This document shows positions 8,947-18,692 of a stretch of DNA of 64,000 bases, one piece after another (within the stretch, counting starts at the first letter, position 1; every line of letters starts with the position of its first letter). Source of the DNA: Taklimakanibacter albus (GTDB taxonomy: Bacteria > Pseudomonadota > Alphaproteobacteria > Rhizobiales > Aestuariivirgaceae); NCBI RefSeq assembly GCF_016595235.1, contig NZ_JAENHL010000008.1, positions 2,036,866 through 2,100,865 on the forward strand. The letters run 5' to 3'. A model generated the notes under the pieces. It saw only the letters and a list, made by a program, of their open reading frames with translations. It searched no databases and had not been told where the DNA came from. Position numbers and translations under genes: made by a program.

Positions 8947-9600
8947 TCAGCGGCCGCCATCATCCCGATGCGCACCGGAAGAGTAATAAAACGCAATAGC
9001 CTGGGCGCGGCTCGAGAGATTGAGCTTCTCATAGAGATTGCGCAGGTGGAATTTCACCGTGTTCACCGAAATATCGAGTTCGCGCGCTAGCGACTTGTTG
9101 TCGAGGCCGCGCGCCAAAGCGGCGAGCAGCGTGCGCTCGCGCAGAGTGAGAGCGCTCGCGGGATCGCGGGCAAGTTCGCGCACATCGATGAAGGGAAACA
9201 TCATCTGGCCTTGCGCCACGGCGCGCGCCATCACCAGAAGCTGCTCCGGCGACTGGTGGCGTGGTGAGAAACCGGCGGCGCCCGCCGCCATGGCGCGGCG
9301 CAGGATCTCGGGCTCCTCAGCCGCCCCATAGACGATCAGCCGCGGCGGCGAAGGCCGCAGACGCAGCGTATCGAGGAGGCGCTCACCCCCCATCACGGGG
9401 AGATTCCAGTCGATGAGCCCGACCCGGACCGGCACCCGCGTGACGGCGGCAAGAAATCCTTCCGCCGAGGCGGCGGTCGCCACCAGGCTGAAGGCCTTGT
9501 CGCGATCGATGAAGTCGGACAGGGCCGCCAGCATCAGGGGATTGCCGTCCCCCAGGGCGATGTCGATAGGCGCCTGATCGGCCATTTGATCAAATCCCAT
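8947..9600 (-). CDS. NarL/FixJ-type regulator with degenerate receiver and LuxR HTH
   Basis: 217 residues: receiver-like domain at 10-130 and a LuxR helix-turn-helix at about 150-210 (LTLRERTLLAALARGLDNKS, then TVKFHLRNLYEKLNL). The phospho-acceptor Asp64 is present (GLIDWNLP), but the acidic pair is reduced to one Asp (ALGDGNP) and the conserved Lys loop reads GFSPRHQS. Phosphorylation may therefore be weak or absent. No histidine kinase is nearby. It is divergent from sgaA-mtkAB and in the same direction as mclA, so it is the best local candidate for controlling the malyl-CoA genes. No clear ribosome site separates ATG 9600 from ATG 9585. Confidence 0.82.
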   Translation of the reverse strand: MGFDQMADQAPIDIALGDGNPLMLAALSDFIDRDKAFSLVATAASAEGFLAAVTRVPVRVGLIDWNLPVMGGERLLDTLRLRPSPPRLIVYGAAEEPEILRRAMAAGAAGFSPRHQSPEQLLVMARAVAQGQMMFPFIDVRELARDPASALTLRERTLLAALARGLDNKSLARELDISVNTVKFHLRNLYEKLNLSSRAQAIAFYYSSGAHRDDGGR

Positions 9601-9647
9601 ACTGATGGGTAGGTCACTTGGCTTACAATTAGCACACCACCATTCTA

Positions 9648-9671
9648 AAGGATAGGAAATCTCCTATCCTT
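9648..9671. promoter_or_regulatory. 10-bp dyad in the divergent luxR / sgaA promoter
   Basis: AAGGATAGGA and TCCTATCCTT are perfect inverted arms around AATC. A further GATAGGG lies at about 9691, and CCTACCC near 9715 is inverted to GGGTAGG near 9607. The site sits midway between the divergent starts (9600 and 9769), as expected for a LuxR-type operator; binding is inferred. Confidence 0.5.
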
Positions 9672-9768
9672 ATGGACATCCAAAAGCAGGTGATAGGGAC
9701 GTTGTGCGCGGGACCCTACCCGGTGAGATAATGCACACATAAGCAAATCACCAGCGAGGGAGGAAACC

Positions 9769-10959
9769 ATGCCAGGTGTTCGCGGCCTTTTCATTCCAGG
9801 GCCTACCAATGTGCCGGATGCGGTGCGCCGGGCCGTTGATGTCCCTATGGAGGATCAGCGGGCGCCCGACCTACCAGCCTTCACCTTGCCGCTGTTCGAG
9901 GACGTGAAGAAGGTCTTCAAGTCCAGGACCGGTCAGGCCTTCCTGTTCCCCTCTTCCGGCACCGGCGGCTGGGAAGCCGCCCTCACCAACACGTTGTCGC
10001 CCGGCGACAAGGTGCTCGCCGCCCGTTTCGGCCAGTTCTCGCATCTGTGGATCGACATGTGCATCCGGCTCGGCTTCGAGGTCGACGTCGTCGATGCGCC
10101 CTGGGGCGAAGGCGTGCCGGTCGATATTTTCGCCGCCCGCCTCAAGGCCGATCGCCACCACAAGATCAAGGCGGTGCTCGTCCCCCACAATGAAACCGCG
10201 ACCGGCGTCACCAGCGATATCGCGGGCGTGCGCAAGGCGCTCGATGAAGCAGACCATCCGGCACTCCTCTTCGCCGACGGCGTCAGCTCGATCGCCAGCA
10301 TCGATTTCCGCATGGAGGACTGGCGCGTCGATATCGCCGTCTCAGGCTCCCAGAAGGGCTTCATGATGCCGGCCGGCCTCGCCATTCTCTGCGTCAGCCA
10401 GAAGGCGCTCGCCCAGGCGCAAGACGCGCAGTCGCGGCGCTGCTATTTCGACTTCGCCGACATGGCGCGCGTCAACAAGGACGGCTATTTCCCCTATACG
10501 CCGCCGACCCATATGCTGCGCGGCTTGCGCGCCTCGCTCGATCTCCTCTTCGCCGAGGGCCTCGAGCATGTGTTCCAGCGCCATCACCGCCTCGCCGAAG
10601 CCGTGCGCCAGGCGGTTTCCGCCTGGGGCCTGAAGCTCTGCGCCGCAGCACCGCACTGGCAGTCCGACACGGTGAGCGCGATCTATTTGCCGGACGGCTT
10701 CGATTCCAACGCCTTCGTGCGCCATGCCTACAAAGCTTACGGACTCTCGCTCGGCGTCGGCCTGTCGAAGGTCGCGGGCCGCGTCTTCCGCATCGGCCAT
10801 CTGGGCGATCTCAACGAGCTGATGGTGCTGACCGCTTTGTCGGGCGTCGAGCTCACATTGCGCGACCAGGGCGTTCCCTTCACCGCCGGCAGTGGTGTCG
10901 CCGCGGCGATCGAGCATTTCCACCGCACCCAACCGGCACAGCTCGCAAAGGCGGCTTGA
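9769..10959 (+). CDS. sgaA: Serine--glyoxylate aminotransferase
   Basis: 396 residues, class V PLP aminotransferase. The N-terminus [16 protein letters not shown], the glycine-rich [13 protein letters not shown] and the PLP lysine in [10 protein letters not shown] (Lys196) are diagnostic. It transfers the amino group of serine to glyoxylate, giving hydroxypyruvate and glycine, a serine cycle step. GGGAGG precedes ATG 9769. mtkA starts 2 nt after its stop, so the three genes form one operon, and the glyoxylate released by malyl-CoA lyase is its direct substrate. Confidence 0.93.
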   Translation: MPGVRGLFIPGPTNVPDAVRRAVDVPMEDQRAPDLPAFTLPLFEDVKKVFKSRTGQAFLFPSSGTGGWEAALTNTLSPGDKVLAARFGQFSHLWIDMCIRLGFEVDVVDAPWGEGVPVDIFAARLKADRHHKIKAVLVPHNETATGVTSDIAGVRKALDEADHPALLFADGVSSIASIDFRMEDWRVDIAVSGSQKGFMMPAGLAILCVSQKALAQAQDAQSRRCYFDFADMARVNKDGYFPYTPPTHMLRGLRASLDLLFAEGLEHVFQRHHRLAEAVRQAVSAWGLKLCAAAPHWQSDTVSAIYLPDGFDSNAFVRHAYKAYGLSLGVGLSKVAGRVFRIGHLGDLNELMVLTALSGVELTLRDQGVPFTAGSGVAAAIEHFHRTQPAQLAKAA

Positions 10960-10961
10960 AG

Positions 10962-12149
10962 ATGGACATCCACGAATATCAGGCGAAGGAAATCCTCTCG
11001 CGCTTCGGCGTCGCGGTGCCGCAAGGCGGTCTCGCTTACAGCCCCGAGCAGGCGGCCTATCGCGCCCGCGACATCGGGGGCAGCAAATGGATCGTCAAGG
11101 CGCAGATCCATTCGGGCGGCCGCGGCAAGGCGGGCGGCGTCAAACTCTGCTCCTCCGAGCATCAGGTCGAGGAGGAGGCCGACGAACTGTTCGGCAAACG
11201 CCTCGTCACCCATCAGACCGGGCCCCAAGGCAAGACCGTCTATCGCGTCTATGTCGAAGGCGCCGTCGCCATCAAGCGCGAGATCTATCTGGGCCTGGTG
11301 CTCGACCGCAAGTCGGAGCGCGTGATGGTAGTGGCCTCGAGCGCCGGCGGCATGGAAATCGAGGAGATCGCCCAGCGCGAACCCAACTCGATCATCCGCA
11401 GCGTCGTCGAACCGGCGGTCGGCATGCCGGCCTTCCAGGCGCGCGAGATCGCCTTCGGCCTCGGCCTCGAGCCGGCGCTGACGCAGCAGGCGGTCAACAC
11501 CATTCTCGGCTGCTACAAAGCCTTCGAGGAGCTCGATGCGACGATGGTCGAGATCAATCCGCTGGTCGTCACCGAGGACAACCGGCTCATCGCGCTTGAT
11601 GCCAAGATGACCTTCGACGACAACGCCCTGTTCCGCCTGCCGCATATCGCGGAACTGCGCGACAAGTCGCAGGAGGATCCGCGCGAGACACGTGCGAATG
11701 ACCGCGGTCTTTCCTATGTCGGGCTCGACGGCTCGATCGGTTGCATCGTCAATGGCGCCGGCCTCGCCATGGCGACCATGGACATGATCAAGGCGGCGGG
11801 CGGCGAGCCCGCGAATTTTCTCGATATCGGCGGCGGCGCCACGCCCGAACGTGTCGCCAAGGCGTTCCGGCTCGTCACCTCGGACCAGAATGTGCGCGCC
11901 ATCCTCGTCAACATCTTCGCCGGCATCAACCGCTGCGACTGGGTGGCGGAAGGCATCGTGATGGCGCTGCAGAAAACCCCCCTCAACATGCCGGTGGTGG
12001 TGCGCCTCGCCGGCACCCATGTCGAAGAAGGGCGCAAGATCCTGGCGCGCTCCGGCCTTCCCATCATCCGCGCCGGCACACTCGCCGAAGCGGCGAGCCG
12101 CGCGGTCGCCGCGTGGCGCAATGACAGCCTGACAAAGGTGGCCTCATGA
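10962..12149 (+). CDS. mtkA: Malate--CoA ligase, beta subunit
   Basis: 395 residues of the succinyl-CoA synthetase beta family, with ATP-grasp domain and N-terminal [17 protein letters not shown]. Segments [37 protein letters not shown] and [15 protein letters not shown] match MtkA of serine-cycle methylotrophs more than SucC. With MtkB it forms malyl-CoA from malate, CoA and ATP. ATG 10962 is preferred; a TTG at 10956 is in frame but overlaps the sgaA stop. mtkB overlaps its end by four bases. Confidence 0.92.
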   Translation: MDIHEYQAKEILSRFGVAVPQGGLAYSPEQAAYRARDIGGSKWIVKAQIHSGGRGKAGGVKLCSSEHQVEEEADELFGKRLVTHQTGPQGKTVYRVYVEGAVAIKREIYLGLVLDRKSERVMVVASSAGGMEIEEIAQREPNSIIRSVVEPAVGMPAFQAREIAFGLGLEPALTQQAVNTILGCYKAFEELDATMVEINPLVVTEDNRLIALDAKMTFDDNALFRLPHIAELRDKSQEDPRETRANDRGLSYVGLDGSIGCIVNGAGLAMATMDMIKAAGGEPANFLDIGGGATPERVAKAFRLVTSDQNVRAILVNIFAGINRCDWVAEGIVMALQKTPLNMPVVVRLAGTHVEEGRKILARSGLPIIRAGTLAEAASRAVAAWRNDSLTKVAS

Positions 12150-13033
12150 CAATCCTTCTCGATCGCGCGACCCGCGTCCTGGTCCTCGGCATCACCGGCA
12201 AGATCGGCAGCTTCCACACCCAGGAAATGATCGCCTATGGCACCAATATCGTTGGCGGCGTCACACCCGGCAAAGGTGGCTCCATGGTCCATAATGTGCC
12301 GGTCTTCGACACGATCAAGGAAGCGGTGGAGAAGACGGAAGCCAGCGCGGCGATCGTCTTCGTGCCGCCGCCTTTCGCGGCCGATTCGATCATGGAGGCG
12401 GCCGACGCGGGGCTGAAGCTCTGCGTCGCCATCACCGACGGCATTCCGGCCAAGGACATGATCCGGGTGAAGCGCTACATGCGCCGCTACGCCCGCGAGA
12501 ACCGCATGCAGCTCGTCGGGCCCAATTGCGCCGGCATCATCTCGCCCGGCAAGTCGCTGCTCGGGATCATGCCGGGACATATCTATCTGCCCGGTCATAT
12601 CGGCGTCGTCGGGCGCTCCGGCACGCTCGGTTACGAAGCCGCGGCGCAAATGAAGGACCTCGGCATCGGCATCTCGACCAGCGTCGGCATCGGCGGCGAT
12701 CCGATCAACGGCTCGTCCTTCCGCGACATCCTCGAATTGTTCGAAAACGATCCCGACACCCATGCGGTGATGATGATCGGCGAGATCGGCGGACCGCAGG
12801 AAGCCGAAGCCGCCGCCTATATCAGAGAGCATATGACGAAACCGGTCGCCGCTTATGTGGCGGGTCTCTCGGCGCCGAAAGGCCGGCGCATGGGCCATGC
12901 CGGCGCCATCATTCAGGCTTTCGGTGAGAGCGCCAGCGAGAAGGTGGAACTGTTGCGCGATGCCGGTGTGGCGATCTCGCCGTCACCTTCGGAGATCGGC
13001 CGCACCATGGAGACACTGCTGAAGGCAGCGTGA
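12146..13033 (+). CDS. mtkB: Malate--CoA ligase, alpha subunit
   Basis: 295 residues: CoA-binding Rossmann domain ([20 protein letters not shown]) and ligase domain with phospho-histidine His251 in [23 protein letters not shown] and [14 protein letters not shown] are the alpha-subunit signatures. It is coupled to mtkA by overlap. The usual serine-cycle neighbours ppc, hprA and glyA do not follow; the operon ends here at a convergent hairpin, so the module may run as a malate-cleaving shunt or depend on genes elsewhere. Confidence 0.92.
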   Translation: MTILLDRATRVLVLGITGKIGSFHTQEMIAYGTNIVGGVTPGKGGSMVHNVPVFDTIKEAVEKTEASAAIVFVPPPFAADSIMEAADAGLKLCVAITDGIPAKDMIRVKRYMRRYARENRMQLVGPNCAGIISPGKSLLGIMPGHIYLPGHIGVVGRSGTLGYEAAAQMKDLGIGISTSVGIGGDPINGSSFRDILELFENDPDTHAVMMIGEIGGPQEAEAAAYIREHMTKPVAAYVAGLSAPKGRRMGHAGAIIQAFGESASEKVELLRDAGVAISPSPSEIGRTMETLLKAA

Positions 13034-13054
13034 ATACGCATCTCCGCTCCCCAT

Positions 13055-13082
13055 CGTCGTCCCGGCTTTCGCCGGGATGACG
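13055..13082. terminator. Family E palindromic repeat acting as likely bidirectional terminator
   Basis: CCCGGCTTTCGCCGGG forms a strong hairpin, flanked by CGTCGT and ATGACG. It sits between the convergent mtkB and hydrolase genes. The same unit recurs at 35768, 44245 and 56631. There is no long T run, so a terminator role is inferred from position and stability. Confidence 0.55.
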
Positions 13083-13101
13083 AGCTGGGAAAGTGCGGAG
13101 C

Positions 13102-14112
13102 CTATTCGCCAACATCGATGATGGCGTCAGCGAAAGCCTGCGGCGCTTCCTGTGGCAAATTATGTCCGATGCCGCCGGTCAGGTTGCGATGCGTATATTT
13201 GCCTGAATACATCTTCGCATAGACGCCAGGCTCGGGATGCGGGGCGCCATTGGCGTCGCCTTCGAGCGTAATCGTAGGGATGTGGATGACGGGCGCCTTC
13301 GCCAGCCGCTTCTCGAATGCATCATATATCTGTTCGCCTTCGACGAGGCCGAGGCGCCAGCGGTAATTATGGATCACGATTGCGACGTGATCCGGATTGA
13401 CGAAAGCGGCGGCACTGCGCGCGAAGGTCGCCTCGTCGAAATTCCACTTGGGCGACGCCAGCTGCCAGATGAGCCGCGCGAAGTCATTGGTATATTTCTC
13501 ATAGCCTTCGCGGCCACGCTCGGTCGCGAAATAATACTGATACCACCATTGCAGCTCGGCCTTGGGCGGCAGCGGCTGCTTGCCCGCCTCCTGGTTGCCG
13601 ATGAGATAGCCGCTGACGGAGACCAGCGCCTTGCAGCGCTCGGGCCAGAGGGCGGCCAGAATATTGGCGGTCCGCGCGCCCCAGTCGCAGCCGCCGATCG
13701 TGGCCTTTTCGATTTTCAGCGCATCCATGAGATTGATGATGTCGACGGCGATCACCGATTGCTGGCCATTCCGTATCGTCTCATCCGACAGGAAACGCGT
13801 CGGTCCGTAACCGCGCAGATAAGGCACGATCACACGATAGCCTTTAGCCGCCAGCAAGGGAGCGACATCGACATAAGTGTGAATGTCGTAAGGCCAGCCA
13901 TGCAGCAGGATGACGGGCGGACCGTCGGCCGGACCTTCCTCCGCATAGCCGACATTGAGCATGCCAGCCTCGATCTGCTTGATCGCACCGAAGGAAGTTA
14001 CCGCCGCCCTGGCGGCTTTTTTGGCGCCGAGATCGATCGCGGCGAAGGTCATGGCCGCGGCGCCGACGAGAAGGCGGCGGCGCTGATCGATGGTTTCGCG
14101 GGGCTTGTCCAT
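13102..14112 (-). CDS. Tat-exported alpha/beta hydrolase, epoxide hydrolase/dehalogenase-like
   Basis: 336 residues. The N-terminus DQRRRLLVGAAAMTFAA is a twin-arginine signal. The alpha/beta fold has the oxyanion HGWP motif at 71-74, the nucleophile in GGCDWGAR (Asp143) and His317 in GGIGHNLPQEAP. An Asp nucleophile followed by Trp-Gly points to epoxide hydrolase or haloacid/haloalkane dehalogenase-type chemistry rather than an esterase. ATG 14112 has GAAGAGGA just upstream; a TTG at 14133 is an alternative. Its upstream region carries a 35-bp element shared with the epoxide hydrolase gene at 19.4 kb. The substrate is unknown. Confidence 0.82.
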   Translation of the reverse strand: MDKPRETIDQRRRLLVGAAAMTFAAIDLGAKKAARAAVTSFGAIKQIEAGMLNVGYAEEGPADGPPVILLHGWPYDIHTYVDVAPLLAAKGYRVIVPYLRGYGPTRFLSDETIRNGQQSVIAVDIINLMDALKIEKATIGGCDWGARTANILAALWPERCKALVSVSGYLIGNQEAGKQPLPPKAELQWWYQYYFATERGREGYEKYTNDFARLIWQLASPKWNFDEATFARSAAAFVNPDHVAIVIHNYRWRLGLVEGEQIYDAFEKRLAKAPVIHIPTITLEGDANGAPHPEPGVYAKMYSGKYTHRNLTGGIGHNLPQEAPQAFADAIIDVGE

Positions 14113-14221
14113 GGTATCCTCTTCGTATTGCAATGCGACGAGCTGGTCATTAGGGAACGACGGAAAATGGCATCGCCGCCCTATGCATCATACCAAAGAT
14201 CGTCACAGGCCGAGGTCAATT

Positions 14222-14256
14222 CCATTATACGATGGTGGCGGCTAAAGCTTTGGATC
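14222..14256 (-). promoter_or_regulatory. Promoter-like element shared by two Tat-hydrolase genes, copy 1
   Basis: On the minus strand it reads GATCCA, then 14 variable bases, then ACCATCGTATAATGG. It contains a perfect -10 hexamer TATAAT (14224-14229) but no recognisable -35, suggesting an activator at the GATCC side. Copy 2 (20758-20792) has the same length and the same end blocks. The predicted transcript start is about 105 nt before the hydrolase ATG. Confidence 0.6.
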
Positions 14257-14259
14257 GGG

Positions 14260-15018
14260 TCAGGCGAGATAGCCCGAAACCCCATCCCACAACAATTTCA
14301 AGGCCGTCACGACCAGCAGTCCGTAGCAGGCCCGATAGAGCTGGCGCTGGTCCAGCCGGCCGTGAAGCCGCCAGCCAAGCCAGATACCGGCAGGAATGAC
14401 GGGCAGGCAGACCGCCATCAATATCCAGACGGGAGCGGTCGGCCTCACCAGCAGCAGCCACGGCACTGCCTTGACTGCATTGCCGACGGTGAAGAACAGG
14501 CTCGTCGTTCCCGCATAGATTTCCTTGCTGAGGCCGAGGGGCAACAGATACATCGCAAGCGGCGGTCCGCCCGAATGCGCCACCATGGTGGTGATTCCGG
14601 AAGCGAAGCCGGCCGTGACCGCCTTCGGCGACGAACGCGGACGGATCGTCACTTTGGCCCCGGCGGCAAACCAGAGTCCGACAAAAATCAACGTGATTGC
14701 CGCCATCATGATCGCGATGGCGCGGTGGTCCAGTATACGGAACAGCAGATAGCCAATCCCGATGCCGATCAGGAGTCCCGGCAAAAGCAGCGCAAGGTCG
14801 GGCTTCGACCATGTCGAGGGCCTCCAGTAGCGCAACGCGACCAGATCCATGGCGATGAACAGAGGCGCGAGCAGGCCGCCGGCGGTGACCGGGTCCATCA
14901 CCAGCGACAGGAGTGGAATCCCGATTATGGCGAATCCGCCCCCGAACGCACCCCGCATAAAAGAGATCAGGAACACGCCGGCGAGGGCGACCAGGATCGT
15001 GGCAATTGTCAACTCCAT
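14260..15018 (-). CDS. Sulfite exporter TauE/SafE-family membrane protein
   Basis: 252 residues with about eight hydrophobic segments in two halves. The family pattern is seen in FMRGAFGGGFAIIGIPLLS and the second-half repeat GFASGITTMVAHSGGPPLAM. Members export sulfite, sulfoacetate or other organic anions. ATG 15018 follows a GAGGG site; the frame extends further upstream but there it lies across the FixJ-like gene in another frame. It starts 22 nt after the stop of that regulator, so they are probably co-transcribed. The substrate cannot be assigned. Confidence 0.8.
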   Translation of the reverse strand: MELTIATILVALAGVFLISFMRGAFGGGFAIIGIPLLSLVMDPVTAGGLLAPLFIAMDLVALRYWRPSTWSKPDLALLLPGLLIGIGIGYLLFRILDHRAIAIMMAAITLIFVGLWFAAGAKVTIRPRSSPKAVTAGFASGITTMVAHSGGPPLAMYLLPLGLSKEIYAGTTSLFFTVGNAVKAVPWLLLVRPTAPVWILMAVCLPVIPAGIWLGWRLHGRLDQRQLYRACYGLLVVTALKLLWDGVSGYLA

Positions 15019-15040
15019 GTGACCGCCCTCTTGCCATCGT

Positions 15041-15712
15041 TCACTGGTGAGCAATGCCGAGCTGCGACGCCATATGGACGAGGTCCGGCAGCGAGCGCGC
15101 CAGCATCTTGCGCATGGCGTGGCCGCGATGCACCTTGACCGTGATTTCACTGATGCCGAGCTCGTAGGCCACCTGCTTGTTGCGCAGGCCCGCGACGACC
15201 CGGGCCATGACCTCCTGCTCGCGGCGGCTGAGCGAAGCATGGCGATCCCGCAAATTGCGTGTTTCGGTATCGCCGGCCAGGACTGAGCGGCTGCGCGCCA
15301 GTGCCTCGTCAATGGCGCCCAGCAGGACTTCTTCGTCCTCCGCCTTGGTCAGGAAGTCGACCGCGCCCGCTTTCATCGCTTTGACGGCCGTCGAGAGATC
15401 ACGATTGTCGGTGACGAACACAAAGGACAAGTCGCGGCGTTCGGCTGAGACAAGCTTCTGCACCTCAAGCCCACCGAGATCGCGCAGGTCGACATCGAGA
15501 ATCACGCAGCTGGGACCCGACGGCCGCGGGTGAGTCAGGAATTCGTACGCGGATGAGAAGGCTTCCGGCTGCCAGCCGGCGGATCGGACCAACACTTCCA
15601 GGGATCGGCGCGTGGCAGAATCTTCATCGATGATGAATATGATGGGTGCCTCGTGGACAAGAGCGGCCGGCTTCGGCCTGGCGTCCGAATATATCGACTG
15701 ATACGAATACAT
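15041..15712 (-). CDS. FixJ-like response regulator (REC + LuxR HTH)
   Basis: 223 residues. The receiver at 23-140 is complete: acidic IIDED, phospho-acceptor Asp73 (VILDVDL), Thr101 (VFVTDN) and Lys123 (DFLTKA). A LuxR HTH follows ([25 protein letters not shown]). It should bind DNA when phosphorylated by a sensor kinase not present in this window. The start at 15712 has an excellent GGAGGTGA site 5 nt upstream; the frame is open to 15757. It lies between emrB and the TauE gene in one orientation, so it may govern the detoxification block. Confidence 0.88.
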   Translation of the reverse strand: MYSYQSIYSDARPKPAALVHEAPIIFIIDEDSATRRSLEVLVRSAGWQPEAFSSAYEFLTHPRPSGPSCVILDVDLRDLGGLEVQKLVSAERRDLSFVFVTDNRDLSTAVKAMKAGAVDFLTKAEDEEVLLGAIDEALARSRSVLAGDTETRNLRDRHASLSRREQEVMARVVAGLRNKQVAYELGISEITVKVHRGHAMRKMLARSLPDLVHMASQLGIAHQ

Positions 15713-15753
15713 TGCCGTCACCTCCGTTGCTGGGATGGGTTCAACGCCGCCGC

Positions 15754-17337
15754 TCAATGAGCGCCGCCGCCACCGACCTTGATCTTGCGGGTGAAGAGCA
15801 GCGCCACCGCCGCGAGGGCCAGGACCGTCCCGATCACGGCAAAAGTGTCGCTGAAGCCCTGAATCAACGCCTGACGATGAACGGTCGCGCCGATGACGGC
15901 GATCGCCTTGTGCTGAGCAAGCGCGATATCGGTCACCCCATGAGCGGTGAAATACTGCGTCAGGTCGGCGATCCGGTCACGCACCTCGTCCCGATAGATC
16001 GTGACGGACTGGCCGATGATATTCGAATGGAACTGCTCGCGCTTGGTGAGCACCGTCGCCAGCGTGGCCGTGCCGACCGCACCGCCCAGATTGCGCAGCA
16101 TGTTCGAGAGGCCTGAGGCCGCACCCGCCTCGGCGGGTGCAATGCCCGCGGTCGTGATCACGCTGATCGGTGTCAGGACCAGGGCCTGGCCGATGGCGCG
16201 CACGATATTAGGCAGGAAGAACTGGTCGCCGGCGCTGTCGAGCGACAGATTGATGTTCATGAAGGCGCTCGCCGCGAAGATGCTGATGCCGACGAAGCCG
16301 ACATGACGCACGTCGAAACGCTTGATCAGCAGCGGCACGAGCGGAATGATGAGAAGCTGCGGCAAGCCGGTCCAGGCGAGAACGAAGCCGATCTGCTCGG
16401 CATTGTAACGCTGCACCTGGCCCAGATACTGCGGCAGGATATAGACGGTGCCGAAAAGCGCCACGCCGACCAGCACATTGACTAATATGCCGATGCCGAA
16501 ATTACGCTGCTTGAGAAGGCGCAGCTGGACGAGCGGCTTCTTGACGGTAAGCTCGATGATGATGAAGGCGGTGAGAAACAGCGCCGCCGTCAAAGCCAGC
16601 TTGACGATGAAAGGAGACTGGAACCAATCGTCCTTGTTGCCTTCCTCGAGCACGGTCTGCAGCGCCGCAAGCCCGATGGCCATGGTGACGATGCCGGCCC
16701 AGTCGCCCTCTTTGAGCAGCGACAGCTGCATCGGCTTCCGCTCGAGCGTGAAATAGAGCGCCACGAACATCAGCAGGCTCGGCAGCGCATTGACGAAGAA
16801 GATGGTCTGCCAGCCATAATTCTCGGTGAGATAGCCGCCGATGGTCGGCCCGATGGCCGGCGCGAAGGTGACCGACAGCGCGAACATGGCGAGGCCGATC
16901 GGCTGCTGCGATTTGGGCAGCCGGGTCAACACCATGGTGAAGGCCATCGGGATCAGCACGCCGCCGGCAAAACCCTGGAGACCGCGCAGCGCGATCATCG
17001 AGCTCAGATCATGAGCGAAGGCACAGGCCGCCGAGAACAGCGCGAACAGAACCACATTCGCCAGCATGTAGCGCCTGAAGGAAAAGACGCGGCTCAGATA
17101 ATCGGTCAGCGGTATGACGATGATCTCGCCGATGAGATAGGAAGTCGAGATCCAGGCGCCGTTATCGACGCCGGTCCCGATGCCGCCTTCGATGTCGAGC
17201 AGCGAGGCGTTGGTGATCTGGATGTTGAGGATCGCCATGAAGGCGCCGATCATGCTGGCGAGCACCGCAATCCAGGTCGCCATGCTGGCCTTTTCGGAGG
17301 ACGCCGGAGGAGAAGAAATATTGGTCTGGGTTGACAT
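15754..17337 (-). CDS. emrB: DHA2-family drug efflux MFS transporter (EmrB-like)
   Basis: 527 residues with fourteen predicted membrane helices. MFS markers include [20 protein letters not shown], a motif C-like segment [20 protein letters not shown] and the [17 protein letters not shown] segment typical of the EmrB/QacA group. It exports hydrophobic drugs by proton antiport together with the HlyD-like adaptor encoded 36 nt upstream. ATG 17337 is chosen because GGAGG stands 5 nt before it; ATG 17340 is adjacent. Confidence 0.9.
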   Translation of the reverse strand: MSTQTNISSPPASSEKASMATWIAVLASMIGAFMAILNIQITNASLLDIEGGIGTGVDNGAWISTSYLIGEIIVIPLTDYLSRVFSFRRYMLANVVLFALFSAACAFAHDLSSMIALRGLQGFAGGVLIPMAFTMVLTRLPKSQQPIGLAMFALSVTFAPAIGPTIGGYLTENYGWQTIFFVNALPSLLMFVALYFTLERKPMQLSLLKEGDWAGIVTMAIGLAALQTVLEEGNKDDWFQSPFIVKLALTAALFLTAFIIIELTVKKPLVQLRLLKQRNFGIGILVNVLVGVALFGTVYILPQYLGQVQRYNAEQIGFVLAWTGLPQLLIIPLVPLLIKRFDVRHVGFVGISIFAASAFMNINLSLDSAGDQFFLPNIVRAIGQALVLTPISVITTAGIAPAEAGAASGLSNMLRNLGGAVGTATLATVLTKREQFHSNIIGQSVTIYRDEVRDRIADLTQYFTAHGVTDIALAQHKAIAVIGATVHRQALIQGFSDTFAVIGTVLALAAVALLFTRKIKVGGGGAH

Positions 17338-17373
17338 CATAGCCTCCCGCCATGATTTCCTCGTGGGGACGCC

Positions 17374-18579
17374 TCAGTTGATCGCTTTGGATATGGACGC
17401 GGTCTGGGTCGGCTCGGACCTCGTATCGATCGTCGGATAGACCGACATGCCGGTCCGCAGAACGACTGAAAGCGGGCCTTTCTCATCAAGCACGATCTTC
17501 ACCGGAATGCGCTGCACCACCTTGGTGAAGTTGCCGGTGGCATTGTCGGGCGGCAGCAAGGCGAATTCCTGGCCGCTGGCCGGCGAGAGACTGTCGACAT
17601 GGCCTTTGAAGACCTGACCCGGGAACGTGTCAATTTCGACATCGACCAGCTGTCCGGCACGGACGTCGGTGAGCTGGGTCTCTTTGTAATTGGCGATGAT
17701 GTAAGCATCATGGGTCGGCACGACCGCCATAAGCTGCGTGCCCGCCTGGACATACTGGCCGACGCGTAAGGTCCGGTTGCCGACCAGGCCGTCAATGGGA
17801 GCGACGAGGCTCGTATAAGAGAGATTGAGCCGGGCCTGGTCCTCCGCCGCCTTGGCGCCGGCGAGCGCGGCCTCAGCCTGGGCGAGCTCGGCTTTGCCGA
17901 CATCGAGCTGCTTGGTGGTATTGGCGAGCACCGCCGTGTCGCGCGCGACCGCCGCATGGGCGGCGTCCAGGCGGGAGGCCGCCTGCTGCGCGTTCTGAAC
18001 CGTGCCGAAACCCTTCTTGGCAAGCTCGGCATAACGCTTGTTTTCCTGCTCGGCGAAAGTCTCATTCGCCTCATCGACCACGACCGTCGCCCGGGCAGCG
18101 TCGATCTCGGCCTGTTTGGCGACGAGCGCCGCCTGCTTGTTGGCGATATTGGCTTCCGCCGCCGCGACATCAGCCTGGGCTTTTTCGAGGGCGACCTTGA
18201 AGTCGCGGTCATCAATGCGGGCCAGGATCCCTCCGGCCTTCACCGGCTGGTTGTCATTGACCAAAACCGCCGCGATATAGCCGGAGATCCTGGGGGCGAT
18301 CGTCGTGCTGTCGGCCTTGACATAGGCGTCATCGGTCGAAACCAGGAAGCGACCGGACGTCCAATAGGTCCAGCCGTAATCGGCGGCGCCTCCCAGCGCG
18401 GCAAGAGCGACGCCGGCAAACAGTGCGGCGCGCAGCCAGCGCTTCAGGCCGGCCTTGGGTACATCCACCGCTATTGCCGGAACCGGAAGGGGAACTTCTT
18501 CCGGCAGCTTCAAACCGGGCATCGCTTCGGCGGTTGGAATGGTCTTTTCCGCTGTAAAAGCTGCTTCATGTTTGCTCAT
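17374..18579 (-). CDS. emrA: HlyD/EmrA-family membrane fusion protein
   Basis: 401 residues: a cytoplasmic N-terminus, one membrane helix near 50-70, then a barrel-sandwich/lipoyl half (DDAYVKADSTTIAPRISGYI), a long coiled coil at about 130-250 rich in Ala and Gln, the second half (LVAPIDGLVGNRTLRVGQYV) and a beta barrel. It links EmrB to an outer membrane channel. The gene starts 114 bp from a divergent tetR with a 26-bp dyad between, so repression by that TetR protein is likely. Confidence 0.9.
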   Translation of the reverse strand: MSKHEAAFTAEKTIPTAEAMPGLKLPEEVPLPVPAIAVDVPKAGLKRWLRAALFAGVALAALGGAADYGWTYWTSGRFLVSTDDAYVKADSTTIAPRISGYIAAVLVNDNQPVKAGGILARIDDRDFKVALEKAQADVAAAEANIANKQAALVAKQAEIDAARATVVVDEANETFAEQENKRYAELAKKGFGTVQNAQQAASRLDAAHAAVARDTAVLANTTKQLDVGKAELAQAEAALAGAKAAEDQARLNLSYTSLVAPIDGLVGNRTLRVGQYVQAGTQLMAVVPTHDAYIIANYKETQLTDVRAGQLVDVEIDTFPGQVFKGHVDSLSPASGQEFALLPPDNATGNFTKVVQRIPVKIVLDEKGPLSVVLRTGMSVYPTIDTRSEPTQTASISKAIN

Positions 18580-18628
18580 GGCCCGAACCTTTCCTGCACT
18601 GCGAGGGCCGAAAATCCGGCTTGCTCTT

Positions 18629-18654
18629 TTTAGGAAAACTGATATTTTCCTAAA
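18629..18654. promoter_or_regulatory. TetR operator between emrAB and tetR
   Basis: TTTAGGAAAA and TTTTCCTAAA form perfect 10-bp arms around CTGATA. The site lies 50 bp from the emrA start and 39 bp from the tetR start, so one bound dimer could block both promoters. This is typical of autoregulated TetR/efflux pairs; binding is inferred. Confidence 0.72.
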
Positions 18655-18692
18655 TATGCCTGGCCAGACCCGTTGTCAATAGAATTTGGAAA

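Noticed and set aside
13237..15138. 633-codon plus-strand open frame
   Set aside because: It spans the antisense of the hydrolase and TauE genes, both with convincing motifs; its composition is typical of a shadow frame.
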